From NCBI RefSeq assembly GCF_005937185.1, contig NZ_VCNI01000001.1, forward strand, positions 1,050,657 to 1,114,656: a stretch of 64,000 nucleotides of DNA, written 5' to 3'. The notes beneath the pieces are model-generated. The model was not told the DNA's origin. It did no database searches and was given only the letters and a program-made list of their open reading frames with translations. The stretch's first letter is position 1. Each line of letters starts with the position of its first letter. Shown one piece after another: positions 46,009-54,751 of the stretch. The position numbers and the translations under genes are program-made. The DNA is from Flagellimonas algicola. GTDB lineage: Bacteria; Bacteroidota; Bacteroidia; Flavobacteriales; Flavobacteriaceae.

Positions 46009-46153
46009 GAATTTCTTCAAAAAATTAAGGCATAAAATTAATCATTAATTCCATCGGTGAAATTCCAAGCTCCCAAAAACGCTCCACATTTGCGGATATT
46101 TCAAAAAACACCCGTAAAATGTTTCAAAATGACTAAATATTCCAACATATGAG

Positions 46154-46606
46154 CTAGAACCAGCGTCGGGTTGCCTTGCAATAATTTCGATATTCCTTGC
46201 CAAAAAGTTGGGTAAGGGCCTTTTCTTCTTTTGCAATCTGAAAATGATTCATATAGTATACAAAACCAGCAGCCAAAAGGGTGTTGAAGGCATTTCCAAG
46301 CTTAAGCCCATAACCCAAGAGCATGAGAAGCATCCCCAAATACATGGGATTTCTGGAATACTTAAAAATTCCGTTGGTAACCAACCTACTTGTTTTGTTC
46401 AAATTAATAGGGTTGGTAGTGGTCTGGGCAAAAACAAACTGCGCAATCGAAATAAAAATGACCAACAATGCCAGTCCAAATAGGGCAATGGACAACTCCC
46501 TCCTACCAAAAAAGTCAAATTGGCCCACTGGCAAGAACCGATTCAGCAAGTACATCAAAAATCCAAAAATTACCATGACCAAAGGTGGAAGAATCTTCAA
46601 TTTCAT
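46154..46606 (-). CDS. Isoprenylcysteine-carboxyl-methyltransferase-like membrane methyltransferase
   Basis: The 150-residue protein has about four transmembrane helices and the ICMT/PEMT-type C-terminal signature: KYSRNPMYLGMLL and KEEKALTQLFGKEYRNYCKATRRWF. Such membrane enzymes methylate lipids or small hydrophobic molecules with SAM; the substrate here is unknown. It is divergent from rdgB, whose promoter-like site overlaps the start region of this gene. Confidence 0.88.
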   Translation of the reverse strand: MKLKILPPLVMVIFGFLMYLLNRFLPVGQFDFFGRRELSIALFGLALLVIFISIAQFVFAQTTTNPINLNKTSRLVTNGIFKYSRNPMYLGMLLMLLGYGLKLGNAFNTLLAAGFVYYMNHFQIAKEEKALTQLFGKEYRNYCKATRRWF

Positions 46607-46612
46607 AGGACA

Positions 46613-46641
46613 TTGTCAATGGGCCTAAATTACTACTTTTG
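46613..46641 (+). promoter_or_regulatory. Promoter of rdgB
   Basis: TTG (46613-46615), 18 bases, TACTTTTG (46634-46641), 26 bases before the TTG start codon. Good match on both elements. Confidence 0.6.
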
Positions 46642-46667
46642 GTCTTGAATTTAAATCAATACCCTCC

Positions 46668-47249
46668 TTGAAATTAGTTTTTGCCACCCATAACGCCCAT
46701 AAGCTCAAAGAAGTCCAGCAGTTGTTGCCATCTGAAATTGAATTGCTTTCCTTGGATGATATTGGCTGTATCGATGAAATTCCCGAAACCGGTGAAACCC
46801 TTGAGACCAATGCCAAATTGAAAGCGGACTTTGTCACCAAAAAATATGGTCTGGACTGTTTTTCAGATGATACAGGACTTCTTATTGATGCTTTGGACGG
46901 TGCGCCTGGGGTATACTCTGCACGTTATGCCGGGCCACAGAAAAATGCCAAGGATAATATGGCCAAAGTGTTGAGGGAGCTAAAAGGGAGTAAACAAAGA
47001 ACCGCACATTTCAAAACCGTAGTTCATCTAAACTTAAACGGGGAGAGCTTTGTTTTTGATGGGATTGTAAACGGTAGAATCGTACCGACAGCGCAAGGAA
47101 CACAAGGTTTTGGTTACGACCCCATATTTAAACCAGACGGTTTTAATACCACTTTTGGAGAACTATCTGACGCCACCAAAAACTCCATAAGCCATCGAGG
47201 AATAGCTGTCCGAAAATTGGCCACCTTTTTCAAAAACAGGGAATTATAG
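46668..47249 (+). CDS. rdgB: RdgB/HAM1 non-canonical purine NTP pyrophosphatase
   Basis: This enzyme hydrolyses dITP, XTP and similar damaged nucleotides, cleaning the pool. The 193-residue protein begins MKLVFATHNAHKLKE (starting at a TTG, 46668) and has the family's SDDTGLLIDALDGAPGVYSARYAG, FGYDPIFKPDGFNTTFGEL and the C-terminal SHRGIAVRKL motifs. It is oriented away from the methyltransferase gene. A promoter-like site is 27 bases upstream. Confidence 0.96.
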   Translation: MKLVFATHNAHKLKEVQQLLPSEIELLSLDDIGCIDEIPETGETLETNAKLKADFVTKKYGLDCFSDDTGLLIDALDGAPGVYSARYAGPQKNAKDNMAKVLRELKGSKQRTAHFKTVVHLNLNGESFVFDGIVNGRIVPTAQGTQGFGYDPIFKPDGFNTTFGELSDATKNSISHRGIAVRKLATFFKNREL

Positions 47250-47271
47250 TTTCCACCTTATTTAATTGATG

Positions 47272-47279
47272 TACCTTTG
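47272..47279 (+). promoter_or_regulatory. -7 box of the DEAD-box helicase gene
   Basis: TACCTTTG is an exact TAnnTTTG match; upstream TTTC (47250-47253) at 18 bases is a weak -33. The start codon is 113 bases further on, leaving a long untranslated leader, as is common for cold-inducible DEAD-box genes. Confidence 0.4.
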
Positions 47280-47391
47280 CGCCTTTATTAACGCCGCCGG
47301 TATGGGCATGGTGTTGCGAGGGGCTTAAACTGCGTAATAGAAAATCGCTCTATGCAACATAACATATTTGCGATTTAAGGTTTACACCACT

Positions 47392-49146
47392 ATGACAAAA
47401 TTTGAAGCCTTGGGGTTGGACAAACCCCTATTGGATGCTATTTCCGATCTTGGATTTGAGACTCCCTCCGAAGTTCAGGAAAAATCAATCCCAGTTTTAT
47501 TACAAGAAGAAACCGACTTGGTCGCCTTGGCCCAGACAGGAACAGGAAAAACGGCCGCCTTTGGTTTTCCTATGATCCAAAAAATTCAGGCTGATAGCAG
47601 AACCACCCAAGGTCTTATCCTTTCACCAACTCGCGAACTCTGTTTGCAAATTACCAACGAACTTAAACTATACTCCAAATACATTAAAGGTCTCAATACG
47701 GTAGCTATTTATGGTGGTGCAAGCATTACTGAACAGGCTAGACAGATCAAAAGAGGTGCACAAATCGTAGTTGCAACTCCTGGCCGTATGAAAGATATGA
47801 TCGGTCGAGGAATGGTCAATATCTCCAAAATTGATTATTGTGTTCTTGATGAGGCCGATGAGATGCTAAACATGGGCTTTTACGAGGATATCAAGGATAT
47901 TCTTTCCAACACGCCAGAGGAAAAATTCACCTGGCTTTTTTCAGCGACTATGCCCAAAGAAGTTGCTTCCATTGCTAAAAAATTCATGCATAAGCCACAT
48001 GAAATTACGGTGGGAACCAAAAATGCCGGAGCATCCACCGTGCAGCACGAATATTACACGGTTGGGGGACGCGATCGCTATGCTGCCTTAAAACGTTTGG
48101 CAGATGCAAATCCTGGTATTTTCTCGGTAGTCTTCTGCCGTACAAAAAGGGACACGCAACGTGTGGCTGAAAAACTTATTGAGGATGGTTATAATGCAGG
48201 AGCTCTACATGGGGATCTGAGCCAAAACCAGCGCGATTTAGTCATGAACTCGTTTCGTAAGAAGCAGGTACAAATGTTAGTGGCCACAGATGTGGCGGCC
48301 AGAGGTATTGATGTGGACGATATAACCCACGTAATCAATTACCAACTACCAGATGAAATTGAGACCTATACCCACAGAAGTGGACGTACGGGTAGAGCAG
48401 GTAAATCTGGTATTTCAATGGTCATTGTTACCCGTTCTGAATTGCGCAAGATTAAGGCTATTGAAAAGAAAATCCAACAGGAGTTCATCGCCAAAAAGAT
48501 ACCAACGGGGATTGAAATCTGTGAAATACAATTATATCACCTAGCCAATAGGATCAAAGAGACTGAAGTCAACTCGGAAATTGATAATTACCTGCCCGCC
48601 ATAAATGATGTTTTGGATGGCTTGGACCGGGAGGAATTGGTCAAGAAGATTGTTTCCGTTGAATTTACCCGTTTTTATAACTATTATAGTAAAACCCGAG
48701 ACTTAAATTCCGATGAGGGTCGATTGGACAGAGGTGAAAAAAGAGAATCCAAGGGCAATAAGCCCAGCGATGGTTCCGTGCGCTACTTTATTAATGTGGG
48801 TGAACGCGATGGCTATGACTGGATGTCCCTCAAGGACTTTTTACGGGATACCTTGAATCTGGAGAAAGATGACATTTTCAATGTTGACACCAAGGACAGT
48901 TTTTCCTTCTTCAATACGGAGGCTCAACTTTCAGAATTGGTTTTGCAGACTTTCACCGAATTTAAGGTTAATGGACGCTTCATAAACGTAGAAATTTCCA
49001 AAAGCCCCCCGAGTTCTGGCAAGGGCGGAAGAAAACGGGACAGAAAACGAGGTCATCGCAAGGGAGGAGACAACAAATCCTTTAGAGGCGGCCGAAGAAG
49101 CGGTTCCGGGAAAAGAGGTGGTAAAAGAAGACCTGGTTTTTATTAG
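47392..49146 (+). CDS. DEAD-box RNA helicase with Gly/Arg-rich tail
   Basis: The 584-residue protein unwinds RNA for ribosome assembly or mRNA turnover. From the ATG at 47392 (MTKFEALGLDKPLLDAISDL, the Q-motif region) it shows Walker A AQTGTGKT (47-54), DEAD 153-156, SAT, and HRSGRTGRAG in the second RecA lobe. The part around 440-525 resembles a DbpA-type RNA-binding domain. The end is basic and Gly-rich (GGRKRDRKRGHRKGGDN, RRSGSGKRGGKRRPGFY), typical of RNA-binding tails. An upstream in-frame ATG (47368) is not conserved in appearance. Confidence 0.94.
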   Translation: MTKFEALGLDKPLLDAISDLGFETPSEVQEKSIPVLLQEETDLVALAQTGTGKTAAFGFPMIQKIQADSRTTQGLILSPTRELCLQITNELKLYSKYIKGLNTVAIYGGASITEQARQIKRGAQIVVATPGRMKDMIGRGMVNISKIDYCVLDEADEMLNMGFYEDIKDILSNTPEEKFTWLFSATMPKEVASIAKKFMHKPHEITVGTKNAGASTVQHEYYTVGGRDRYAALKRLADANPGIFSVVFCRTKRDTQRVAEKLIEDGYNAGALHGDLSQNQRDLVMNSFRKKQVQMLVATDVAARGIDVDDITHVINYQLPDEIETYTHRSGRTGRAGKSGISMVIVTRSELRKIKAIEKKIQQEFIAKKIPTGIEICEIQLYHLANRIKETEVNSEIDNYLPAINDVLDGLDREELVKKIVSVEFTRFYNYYSKTRDLNSDEGRLDRGEKRESKGNKPSDGSVRYFINVGERDGYDWMSLKDFLRDTLNLEKDDIFNVDTKDSFSFFNTEAQLSELVLQTFTEFKVNGRFINVEISKSPPSSGKGGRKRDRKRGHRKGGDNKSFRGGRRSGSGKRGGKRRPGFY

Positions 49147-49221
49147 TTAATTCTATATTAAATCGTGGTGGACTCCTATTTATTTTTCATTGTTTAGTAC
49201 TTTTATGGCTACACAAATTGC

Positions 49222-49998
49222 ATGAAAAGAGTTCTACTTACATTTTTCTTTCTAGTTTCTTTTATTGGTTTTTCCCAGGATACTGAAGATTCTGCTGTGG
49301 AAGGCGAGTTGAATGCTACCGTGATCAATGCCCAGAATGGATTTCCCATGGTGAGCGTGCACGTAATCAATCTGAACAAGGTGGTGGGTACCATAACGGA
49401 CCAGGATGGAACGTTTACCATTCCTGCTGCGGTAAATGACACCCTCTATTTTACGTTTCTGGGGTTTAAATCGGAAAAGGTCAGGGTAACTGGCGATATG
49501 TTCAAGTTTGAGGGTACGGAAGTTGCGCTTACTGAGTTGGCCTATGCTTTGGAAGAGGTCATTGTTAGGCCCTATCAACTTACAGGTTATCTTGAGATTG
49601 ATGTAAAGAATCTCCCCATTAACAATGCATACCAGTACAGTATTTCTGGATTGCAAACTAGTTATGAGGGTGGTAACAAGAGTCCAAGTGCGGTCACGAA
49701 GGTGTTGGGCGCCATTTTAAATCCCGCAGATTTACTTCGAAATCTATTTGGAAAAAAACCCAAACAAATGCGCAAGCTGCAACAGATGAAACAGGATGAT
49801 GACATCCGAGATCTTTTGGCTTCCAAGTTTGATCGCGAAACCTTGACAGAACTCCTACAATTGGAAAAGGTGGATATAGAGGATATTCTTAATAATTGCA
49901 ACTACTCAAGATCATTCATCAATACCGCCAACGACCTTCAAATCCTTGACGCCATTTCTAGCTGCTATGAGGAGTACAGGGTGCTTAACAGGAGGTAA
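49222..49998 (+). CDS. Carboxypeptidase-regulatory-like domain protein, secreted
   Basis: The 258-residue protein has a signal peptide (about 1-20, ending IGFSQ) and a carboxypeptidase-regulatory-like beta domain (about 28-110: NATVINAQNGFPMVSVHVINLNK), like that in TonB receptors but without plug or barrel. The C-terminal half is helical and charged. Such proteins occur in Bacteroidota with unknown roles, possibly surface or periplasmic adaptors. It is alone, between the helicase and the GH13 gene. Confidence 0.82.
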   Translation: MKRVLLTFFFLVSFIGFSQDTEDSAVEGELNATVINAQNGFPMVSVHVINLNKVVGTITDQDGTFTIPAAVNDTLYFTFLGFKSEKVRVTGDMFKFEGTEVALTELAYALEEVIVRPYQLTGYLEIDVKNLPINNAYQYSISGLQTSYEGGNKSPSAVTKVLGAILNPADLLRNLFGKKPKQMRKLQQMKQDDDIRDLLASKFDRETLTELLQLEKVDIEDILNNCNYSRSFINTANDLQILDAISSCYEEYRVLNRR

Positions 49999-50095
49999 TT
50001 TACATCGGGACAACCTTTTCATTTCATGTTTATACGGATTAAATAAATTTTATATTTCCGCATGCATTTTATAGCTTTAGCTAAAATCCCAAAAG

Positions 50096-51781
50096 ATGAA
50101 AAAACTACTTGCTATCATGACAGTCCTGTCTTTTTTGCTTGGTTGTAAGCAAATAAAAAAACCAGAGAAAAAAGATGATCAAGTGACCCTCGAGGTGGTT
50201 GAAAAAAAGGATGTACCCTTTATTTGGGAAGGTGCCAATGTATACTTTCTTTTAACGGATCGATTCAATATTGGCAATCCCAAAAAAGGAGTGCAATTTG
50301 ATCAAACCAAGGAAAGCGCGGTTCTGAGGGGATTTGAAGGAGGTGACATCCAAGGTATTACCCAGAAAATTAAGGAAGGATATTTTACGGACTTGGGCAT
50401 CAACGCCATTTGGTTCACCCCGATAGTGGAACAAATTCATGGCTCAACCAACGAAGGAACGGGCAATACCTATGGCTACCATGGATACTGGGCCAAGGAC
50501 TGGACCGCCATAGATCCCAACTTTGGTACCCGAAAGGATTTGGAGAAATTGGTAAAAACAGCACATTCTAAAGGCATTCGTGTGTTGTTGGATGTAGTTT
50601 TGAACCATACAGGTCCGGTAACGGACATAGACCCCGTTTGGCCCGAGGAATGGGTAAGAACAGGTCCAAAATGCGAATTCACCACCTATGAAAATACCAC
50701 GGCCTGTACATTAGTAGAAAACCTACCGGATATCTTGACTGAGTCTGATGAAGCGGTAGAACTCCCAGATGCCCTTTTGGCCAAATGGAAGGATGAAGGA
50801 CGTCTAAGCCAAGAATTGGATGAACTTCAACTCTTTTTTGAACGTACAGGATATCCACGGGCTCCCCGATTTTATATTATTAAATGGTTGACAGATTACA
50901 TCAACGATTTTGGGGTGGATGGCTTTCGTGTAGACACGGTAAAACACGTCAATGAAGATGCTTGGACCGATTTGTATAAAGAGGCCTCCTACGCCTTTGA
51001 AACCTGGAAGAAAAAACATCCTGACCAAGTATTGGATGACAATCCATTTTACATGGTTGGTGAGGTCTACAATTATGGGATTTCTGGAGGTCGGGAGTTT
51101 GATTTTGGAGATAAAAAAGTAGACTTTTTTGACTATGGATTCAAAAGCCTCATCAATTTTGATTTAAAGACCGATGCACACAAGGATTATGAATCAACTT
51201 TCAAAAAATACAGCAAGCTACTGAATACCAAATTGAAGGGGAAAAGTGTGCTCAACTATCTTACATCCCATGATGATGGTAGTCCATTTGACAAAGAGCG
51301 AAAGAAACCTATCTATTCGGCCAACGTGCTCTTATTGACCCCTGGAGCTTCCCAAGTTTACTACGGGGACGAAACCTCTCGTAACTTAATTGTAGACGGG
51401 ACTGAAGGGGACGCCACCCTCCGCTCCTTTATGAATTGGCAAGAACTGGACAGTATACCAGAAATTCAAAAAATTCACAAGCATTGGCAAAAGTTGGGTC
51501 AGTTTAGAAGAAATCACCCTTCTATTGGTGCCGGAAAACACAAAAGGTTGGCAAAGAAGCCTTACGTATTCTCAAGAACATATATGGACGGGGATTACAA
51601 GGACAAAGTAGTCGTTGGTCTAGATTTACCCAAAGGAAAAAAATCCCTATGGGTCAAAGGTTTTTTTGGCGATGGTACTATTTTGTACGATACCTACTCT
51701 GAAACCGAGGTCACCGTGGCCAAGGGGAAGGTACTCTTGGACAATGAATTCGACATTGCTTTACTGGAACTGGCCGAGTAG
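50096..51781 (+). CDS. GH13 alpha-amylase family lipoprotein
   Basis: The 561-residue protein has a lipoprotein signal ending FLLGC (lipid Cys 17), a catalytic GH13 barrel (about 42-480) and a C-terminal beta domain. The four family regions are visible: DVVLNH (166-171), GFRVDTVKH with nucleophile D280, VGEVYNYG with acid/base E323, and SHDDGSPF with D393. GH13 enzymes cut or rearrange alpha-glucans; the exact specificity is not evident. No SusCD pair or other starch gene is adjacent. The stop codon abuts that of the convergent VOC gene. Confidence 0.93.
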   Translation: MKKLLAIMTVLSFLLGCKQIKKPEKKDDQVTLEVVEKKDVPFIWEGANVYFLLTDRFNIGNPKKGVQFDQTKESAVLRGFEGGDIQGITQKIKEGYFTDLGINAIWFTPIVEQIHGSTNEGTGNTYGYHGYWAKDWTAIDPNFGTRKDLEKLVKTAHSKGIRVLLDVVLNHTGPVTDIDPVWPEEWVRTGPKCEFTTYENTTACTLVENLPDILTESDEAVELPDALLAKWKDEGRLSQELDELQLFFERTGYPRAPRFYIIKWLTDYINDFGVDGFRVDTVKHVNEDAWTDLYKEASYAFETWKKKHPDQVLDDNPFYMVGEVYNYGISGGREFDFGDKKVDFFDYGFKSLINFDLKTDAHKDYESTFKKYSKLLNTKLKGKSVLNYLTSHDDGSPFDKERKKPIYSANVLLLTPGASQVYYGDETSRNLIVDGTEGDATLRSFMNWQELDSIPEIQKIHKHWQKLGQFRRNHPSIGAGKHKRLAKKPYVFSRTYMDGDYKDKVVVGLDLPKGKKSLWVKGFFGDGTILYDTYSETEVTVAKGKVLLDNEFDIALLELAE

Positions 51782-52159
51782 TCAGTTTCTGGAATGCAAG
51801 GCAACCCTGTTGCCCTCGGAATCTACAAACACCCCCATATAACCCACTTCAGGGCTAATTTGGGTTTTGCCTCGTTGTATTTTACCTCCAGCAGCTTCTA
51901 CCCTATCCAATTCATGCTGTACATCTACACTTGAAAAGTAAATTAACACGCCGTCGGTACTGCTCGGTTTATAACTTTCATGCTGAATAAGGGAACCGTT
52001 GGCGCCTGGCTTTCCTTCAGCCCAGGGAAACCAACCCATAAGGGTTCCTCCAAAATCCTGCACTTGAATATCAATTTGGAAAACTTGGTCGTAAAAAGCC
52101 TTGGCCCGATCCATGTTGGTCACCGGGACCTCAAACCAACCAACTATATTTTGTTCCAT
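51782..52159 (-). CDS. VOC (glyoxalase/bleomycin-resistance) family protein
   Basis: The 125-residue protein is a single VOC domain, beginning VGWFEVPVTNMDRAKAFYDQVF and ending VFVDSEGNRVALHSRN, the classical paired beta-alpha-beta-beta-beta layout. Members bind metals and small molecules or hydrolyse lactoylglutathione-like substrates. Function here is unspecified. It follows the SRPBCC gene by 4 bases, so the two are cotranscribed. Confidence 0.92.
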   Translation of the reverse strand: MEQNIVGWFEVPVTNMDRAKAFYDQVFQIDIQVQDFGGTLMGWFPWAEGKPGANGSLIQHESYKPSSTDGVLIYFSSVDVQHELDRVEAAGGKIQRGKTQISPEVGYMGVFVDSEGNRVALHSRN

Positions 52160-52163
52160 AGTC

Positions 52164-52691
52164 CTATTTCTCTAGAAGACCTTTTAAGCTGGACAAGCCA
52201 TCCTCAAAATCGCCGCCTACAGCCTTGTCCATATTCATGAACAACATCATAATACTAACAGGGAATTTATTTTTTCCTGAAAATCCCCAAGTAACCTTGG
52301 TGCCGCCGTTCGGCGCATCCTCTGTTACCAAATACGCATCTGATGTGGATTTCCAAGGTTTCAAAAATCGTAGCTCGGACTCAATGCGTTCCCCATCCAC
52401 AATTTTCTTGATTTCTTGCTCTCCTTCACCAACATCCTTGTTTCCGTTCCAATAACTGGTAGCCCCTACTTGCCCATCAGTGCCGGTAAATTTCTTTTCC
52501 ATGTTGGGGTCCTTTTTACCCCATGGCGACCATTCGTCGTGATTTTTCAAATACCTTAAATTATCAAAGACAACGGCTCTGGGTTGGTCAATTTCAATAG
52601 ATCTTGAAACGTTGTAGCTCTTTGGCGCAATTAAGGCCAAAATAATGATGAGAAGGACGATTCCTCCTAGAATGTAGAGTAGTGTGGTCAT
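52164..52691 (-). CDS. SRPBCC family protein with N-terminal membrane helix
   Basis: The 175-residue protein has a hydrophobic N-terminal helix (about 4-25), then a START/SRPBCC-type (polyketide cyclase/Bet v 1-like) domain with the segment SRSIEIDQPRAVVFDNL and EWSPWGKKDPNMEKKF. The fold binds hydrophobic ligands; the ligand is unknown. It is in a two-gene unit with the VOC gene. Confidence 0.88.
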   Translation of the reverse strand: MTTLLYILGGIVLLIIILALIAPKSYNVSRSIEIDQPRAVVFDNLRYLKNHDEWSPWGKKDPNMEKKFTGTDGQVGATSYWNGNKDVGEGEQEIKKIVDGERIESELRFLKPWKSTSDAYLVTEDAPNGGTKVTWGFSGKNKFPVSIMMLFMNMDKAVGGDFEDGLSSLKGLLEK

Positions 52692-52731
52692 GTTGTTTTT
52701 AATTTGGTTACCCTACAAAATACAAAAAACT

Positions 52732-53394
52732 TTATTTGCCTTGATACCTCCCGATGATTCCTTCCACATTCTTAATGGATTTTTTGGCCCAATCCAGTCG
52801 TTTATCCAAAATTTCAATGTCTGAAAGTTGCCAATCATGGGTAGAATTTCTGAGCTGCTGCGTCAGTTCTTGGATAATGATAGCAGCAGAAACCGAAATG
52901 TTCAAACTTTCGGAAAAGCCAACCATGGGAATTTTCAGGAAACCATCTGCTTTTTGCATGACTTCCTCACTCAAACCTTCTTTTTCGGTTCCAAAAAAAA
53001 GAGCGGTTTTGACATTCAATTTGAAATCGTGCATGAAACTTGAGCCGTGATGGGGAGTTGTGGCAATGATTTGATATCCTTGACTCTTGAGTTCCGAAAT
53101 ACAATCCGAAGTTGTTTGATATCGATAAACATCTACCCACTGTTCCGCACCCATAGCAATGTTCTTGTCCAATCGTTGGCTAAACCGGTCTTCTACTACA
53201 TGTACTTCTTGGATTCCAAAGGCATCACAACTTCTAATTACAGCGCTGGTATTGTGCAGTTGGAATACATCTTCAATGGCTACGGTTAAATATTTGGTTC
53301 GGTGCTTCAACACGTCTAAAAACCGTTGCTTTCTGCCCTCGGTCAGATAGGTTTCCAAATATGTCAACAAATCGTTGTCAAACATGCAGGACAA
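52732..53394 (-). CDS. SpoU/TrmH family 2'-O-methyltransferase
   Basis: The 220-residue protein is a SPOUT-fold RNA 2'-O-methyltransferase: HNTSAVIRSCDAFGIQEVHVVED carries the catalytic-Arg region, FFGTEKEGLS the SAM loop, and LKIPMVGFSESLNISVSAAI the knot. It is most like TrmH (Gm18 in tRNA), supported by its short length without the rRNA-targeting N-terminal domain of RlmB. Assignment to a precise RNA remains an inference. It is divergent from the sirtuin gene with 36 bases between. Confidence 0.9.
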   Translation of the reverse strand: MSCMFDNDLLTYLETYLTEGRKQRFLDVLKHRTKYLTVAIEDVFQLHNTSAVIRSCDAFGIQEVHVVEDRFSQRLDKNIAMGAEQWVDVYRYQTTSDCISELKSQGYQIIATTPHHGSSFMHDFKLNVKTALFFGTEKEGLSEEVMQKADGFLKIPMVGFSESLNISVSAAIIIQELTQQLRNSTHDWQLSDIEILDKRLDWAKKSIKNVEGIIGRYQGK

Positions 53395-53430
53395 GATAGC
53401 GAAAAATGAATTTCATATTTTTAGGGCGAT

Positions 53431-54123
53431 ATGGGCAAAAAACGAAAAATTGTAGTATTGACCGGGGCCGGAATGAGCGCCGAAAGTGGACTAAGGACCT
53501 TTAGGGATTCCAATGGTTTGTGGGAAGGGCATGACGTTATGGAAGTTGCTTCTCCCCAAGGTTTTTATCGTAATCCGGAATTGGTTCTCGAATTTTATAA
53601 CCAGCGGCGAAGACAGCTTTTGGAAGTATCCCCCAATGCGGGTCATATCGCCTTGGCAGCATTAGAGAAGGAATTTGATGTGAGTATCGTAACCCAAAAT
53701 GTTGATAATCTCCATGAGCAAGCCGGAAGTTGCCATGTGGTGCATTTGCATGGGGAGCTTTTAAAGGTTCGAAGTACAGCAGATGAAAGCTACGTGCTGG
53801 AATGGAAGAAAGACCTGGTATTGGGAGATTTGGACAACAATGGAAATCAATTACGTCCCCATATAGTTTGGTTTGGCGAAATGGTTCCGATGCTGCAAAC
53901 AGCAGTGGAAATTACGGTTCAGGCAGATATCTTGATTGTCATTGGAACGTCAATGCAGGTATATCCAGCTGCCAGTTTGATCAACTATGTAGCCAGGGAC
54001 ACTCCCATTTATTTTATAGACCCAAAACCCAGTGTGAATCCTAGGGAATTTGAGAATTTAACGGTGATGTCCATGACAGCTACTGAAGGGGTTCCAGCTT
54101 TGGTTGCTGAGTTAACAAGCTAA
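53431..54123 (+). CDS. Sir2-family NAD-dependent protein deacylase
   Basis: The 230-residue protein has the sirtuin core: GAGMSAESGLRTFRD (11-25), QNVDNLHEQAG and catalytic H107 in HLHGE. It has the Y56-x-x-R59 pair that marks SIRT5-like CobB enzymes removing succinyl or malonyl groups. The small domain (about 110-145) lacks the four zinc cysteines usual in CobB; only C101 is near. It has a Bacteroidota-type replacement, so a zinc-free small domain is probable. A gene 11 bases downstream is cotranscribed. Confidence 0.93.
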   Translation: MGKKRKIVVLTGAGMSAESGLRTFRDSNGLWEGHDVMEVASPQGFYRNPELVLEFYNQRRRQLLEVSPNAGHIALAALEKEFDVSIVTQNVDNLHEQAGSCHVVHLHGELLKVRSTADESYVLEWKKDLVLGDLDNNGNQLRPHIVWFGEMVPMLQTAVEITVQADILIVIGTSMQVYPAASLINYVARDTPIYFIDPKPSVNPREFENLTVMSMTATEGVPALVAELTS

Positions 54124-54134
54124 AAACCTGTTCG

Positions 54135-54707
54135 TTGACCGCAAGAGAATTACATATAGCACTGAATTCCGGAAGATTGTCCAAAACAAATATTGATGGT
54201 TTGGTTGCCGAGTTATCTGTTCTTCCAGAGCGCACTGGAGACCTATTGCAAGAAGTTTTTGAACAAGATCCTACGGATTCTTTCAACGCCAGTTGGGTTT
54301 TTGACCATTTAATGCGAAAAAAACTGGTGTATCTTTTACCATACCTGGATGAATTCACTGGTGGATTGTCCAAGCTTTCCAATGAATCGGGAATTCGCCC
54401 TATGGCCCATGTGTGTGAACTCCTGTGCGAAGCGTATTTTAAAAGGAAGGATGCAACTTTTGTCAAAAACATAACCGTGGAACATTTGGAGAAAATAATG
54501 ACCGCTTGTTTTGACTGGTTTATTGGGGAACACAAAGTTGCCGCCAAGGTGTTTGCCATGAGCAGTCTTTTTTATCTGGGTAACAAATTTGATTGGGTTC
54601 ACCCTGAACTTAGAATGATATTGGAAGATACCATTGCTCAAGGTACCGCGGGGTACAAGAACAGAGCGAAAAAAACCTTGGACAAGCTCACCGTTTTAGG
54701 CCACTAA
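54135..54707 (+). CDS. Helical protein of unknown function, probably HEAT-like
   Basis: The 190-residue protein starts at TTG (54135; no in-frame ATG at the right place), 11 bases after the sirtuin gene. It is predicted all-helical with regularly spaced hydrophobic helices (for example SWVFDHLMRKKLVYLLPYL and MRPMAHVCELLCEAYF-like), consistent with HEAT/armadillo repeats. In relatives in front of purB I recall it being misnamed adenylosuccinate lyase; nothing in the sequence supports an enzyme. Function not recognised. Confidence 0.72.
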   Translation: MTARELHIALNSGRLSKTNIDGLVAELSVLPERTGDLLQEVFEQDPTDSFNASWVFDHLMRKKLVYLLPYLDEFTGGLSKLSNESGIRPMAHVCELLCEAYFKRKDATFVKNITVEHLEKIMTACFDWFIGEHKVAAKVFAMSSLFYLGNKFDWVHPELRMILEDTIAQGTAGYKNRAKKTLDKLTVLGH

Positions 54708-54723
54708 ACTCTAAGAGTTTAAG

Positions 54724-54731
54724 TATCTTTG
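54724..54731 (+). promoter_or_regulatory. -7 box of purB
   Basis: TATCTTTG, an exact TAnnTTTG match, 20 bases before the purB ATG; the -33 is not clear. A perfect 6-bp hairpin AAACTC-TAA-GAGTTT (54706-54720) lies just upstream. Confidence 0.4.
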
Positions 54732-54751
54732 CTCCTTTCTAAATCCAAGCC

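Noticed and set aside
54706..54720. Terminator between the 54135 gene and purB
   Set aside because: The 6-bp hairpin AAACTC-TAA-GAGTTT is perfect but no T-run follows; the purB -7 box begins right after it.
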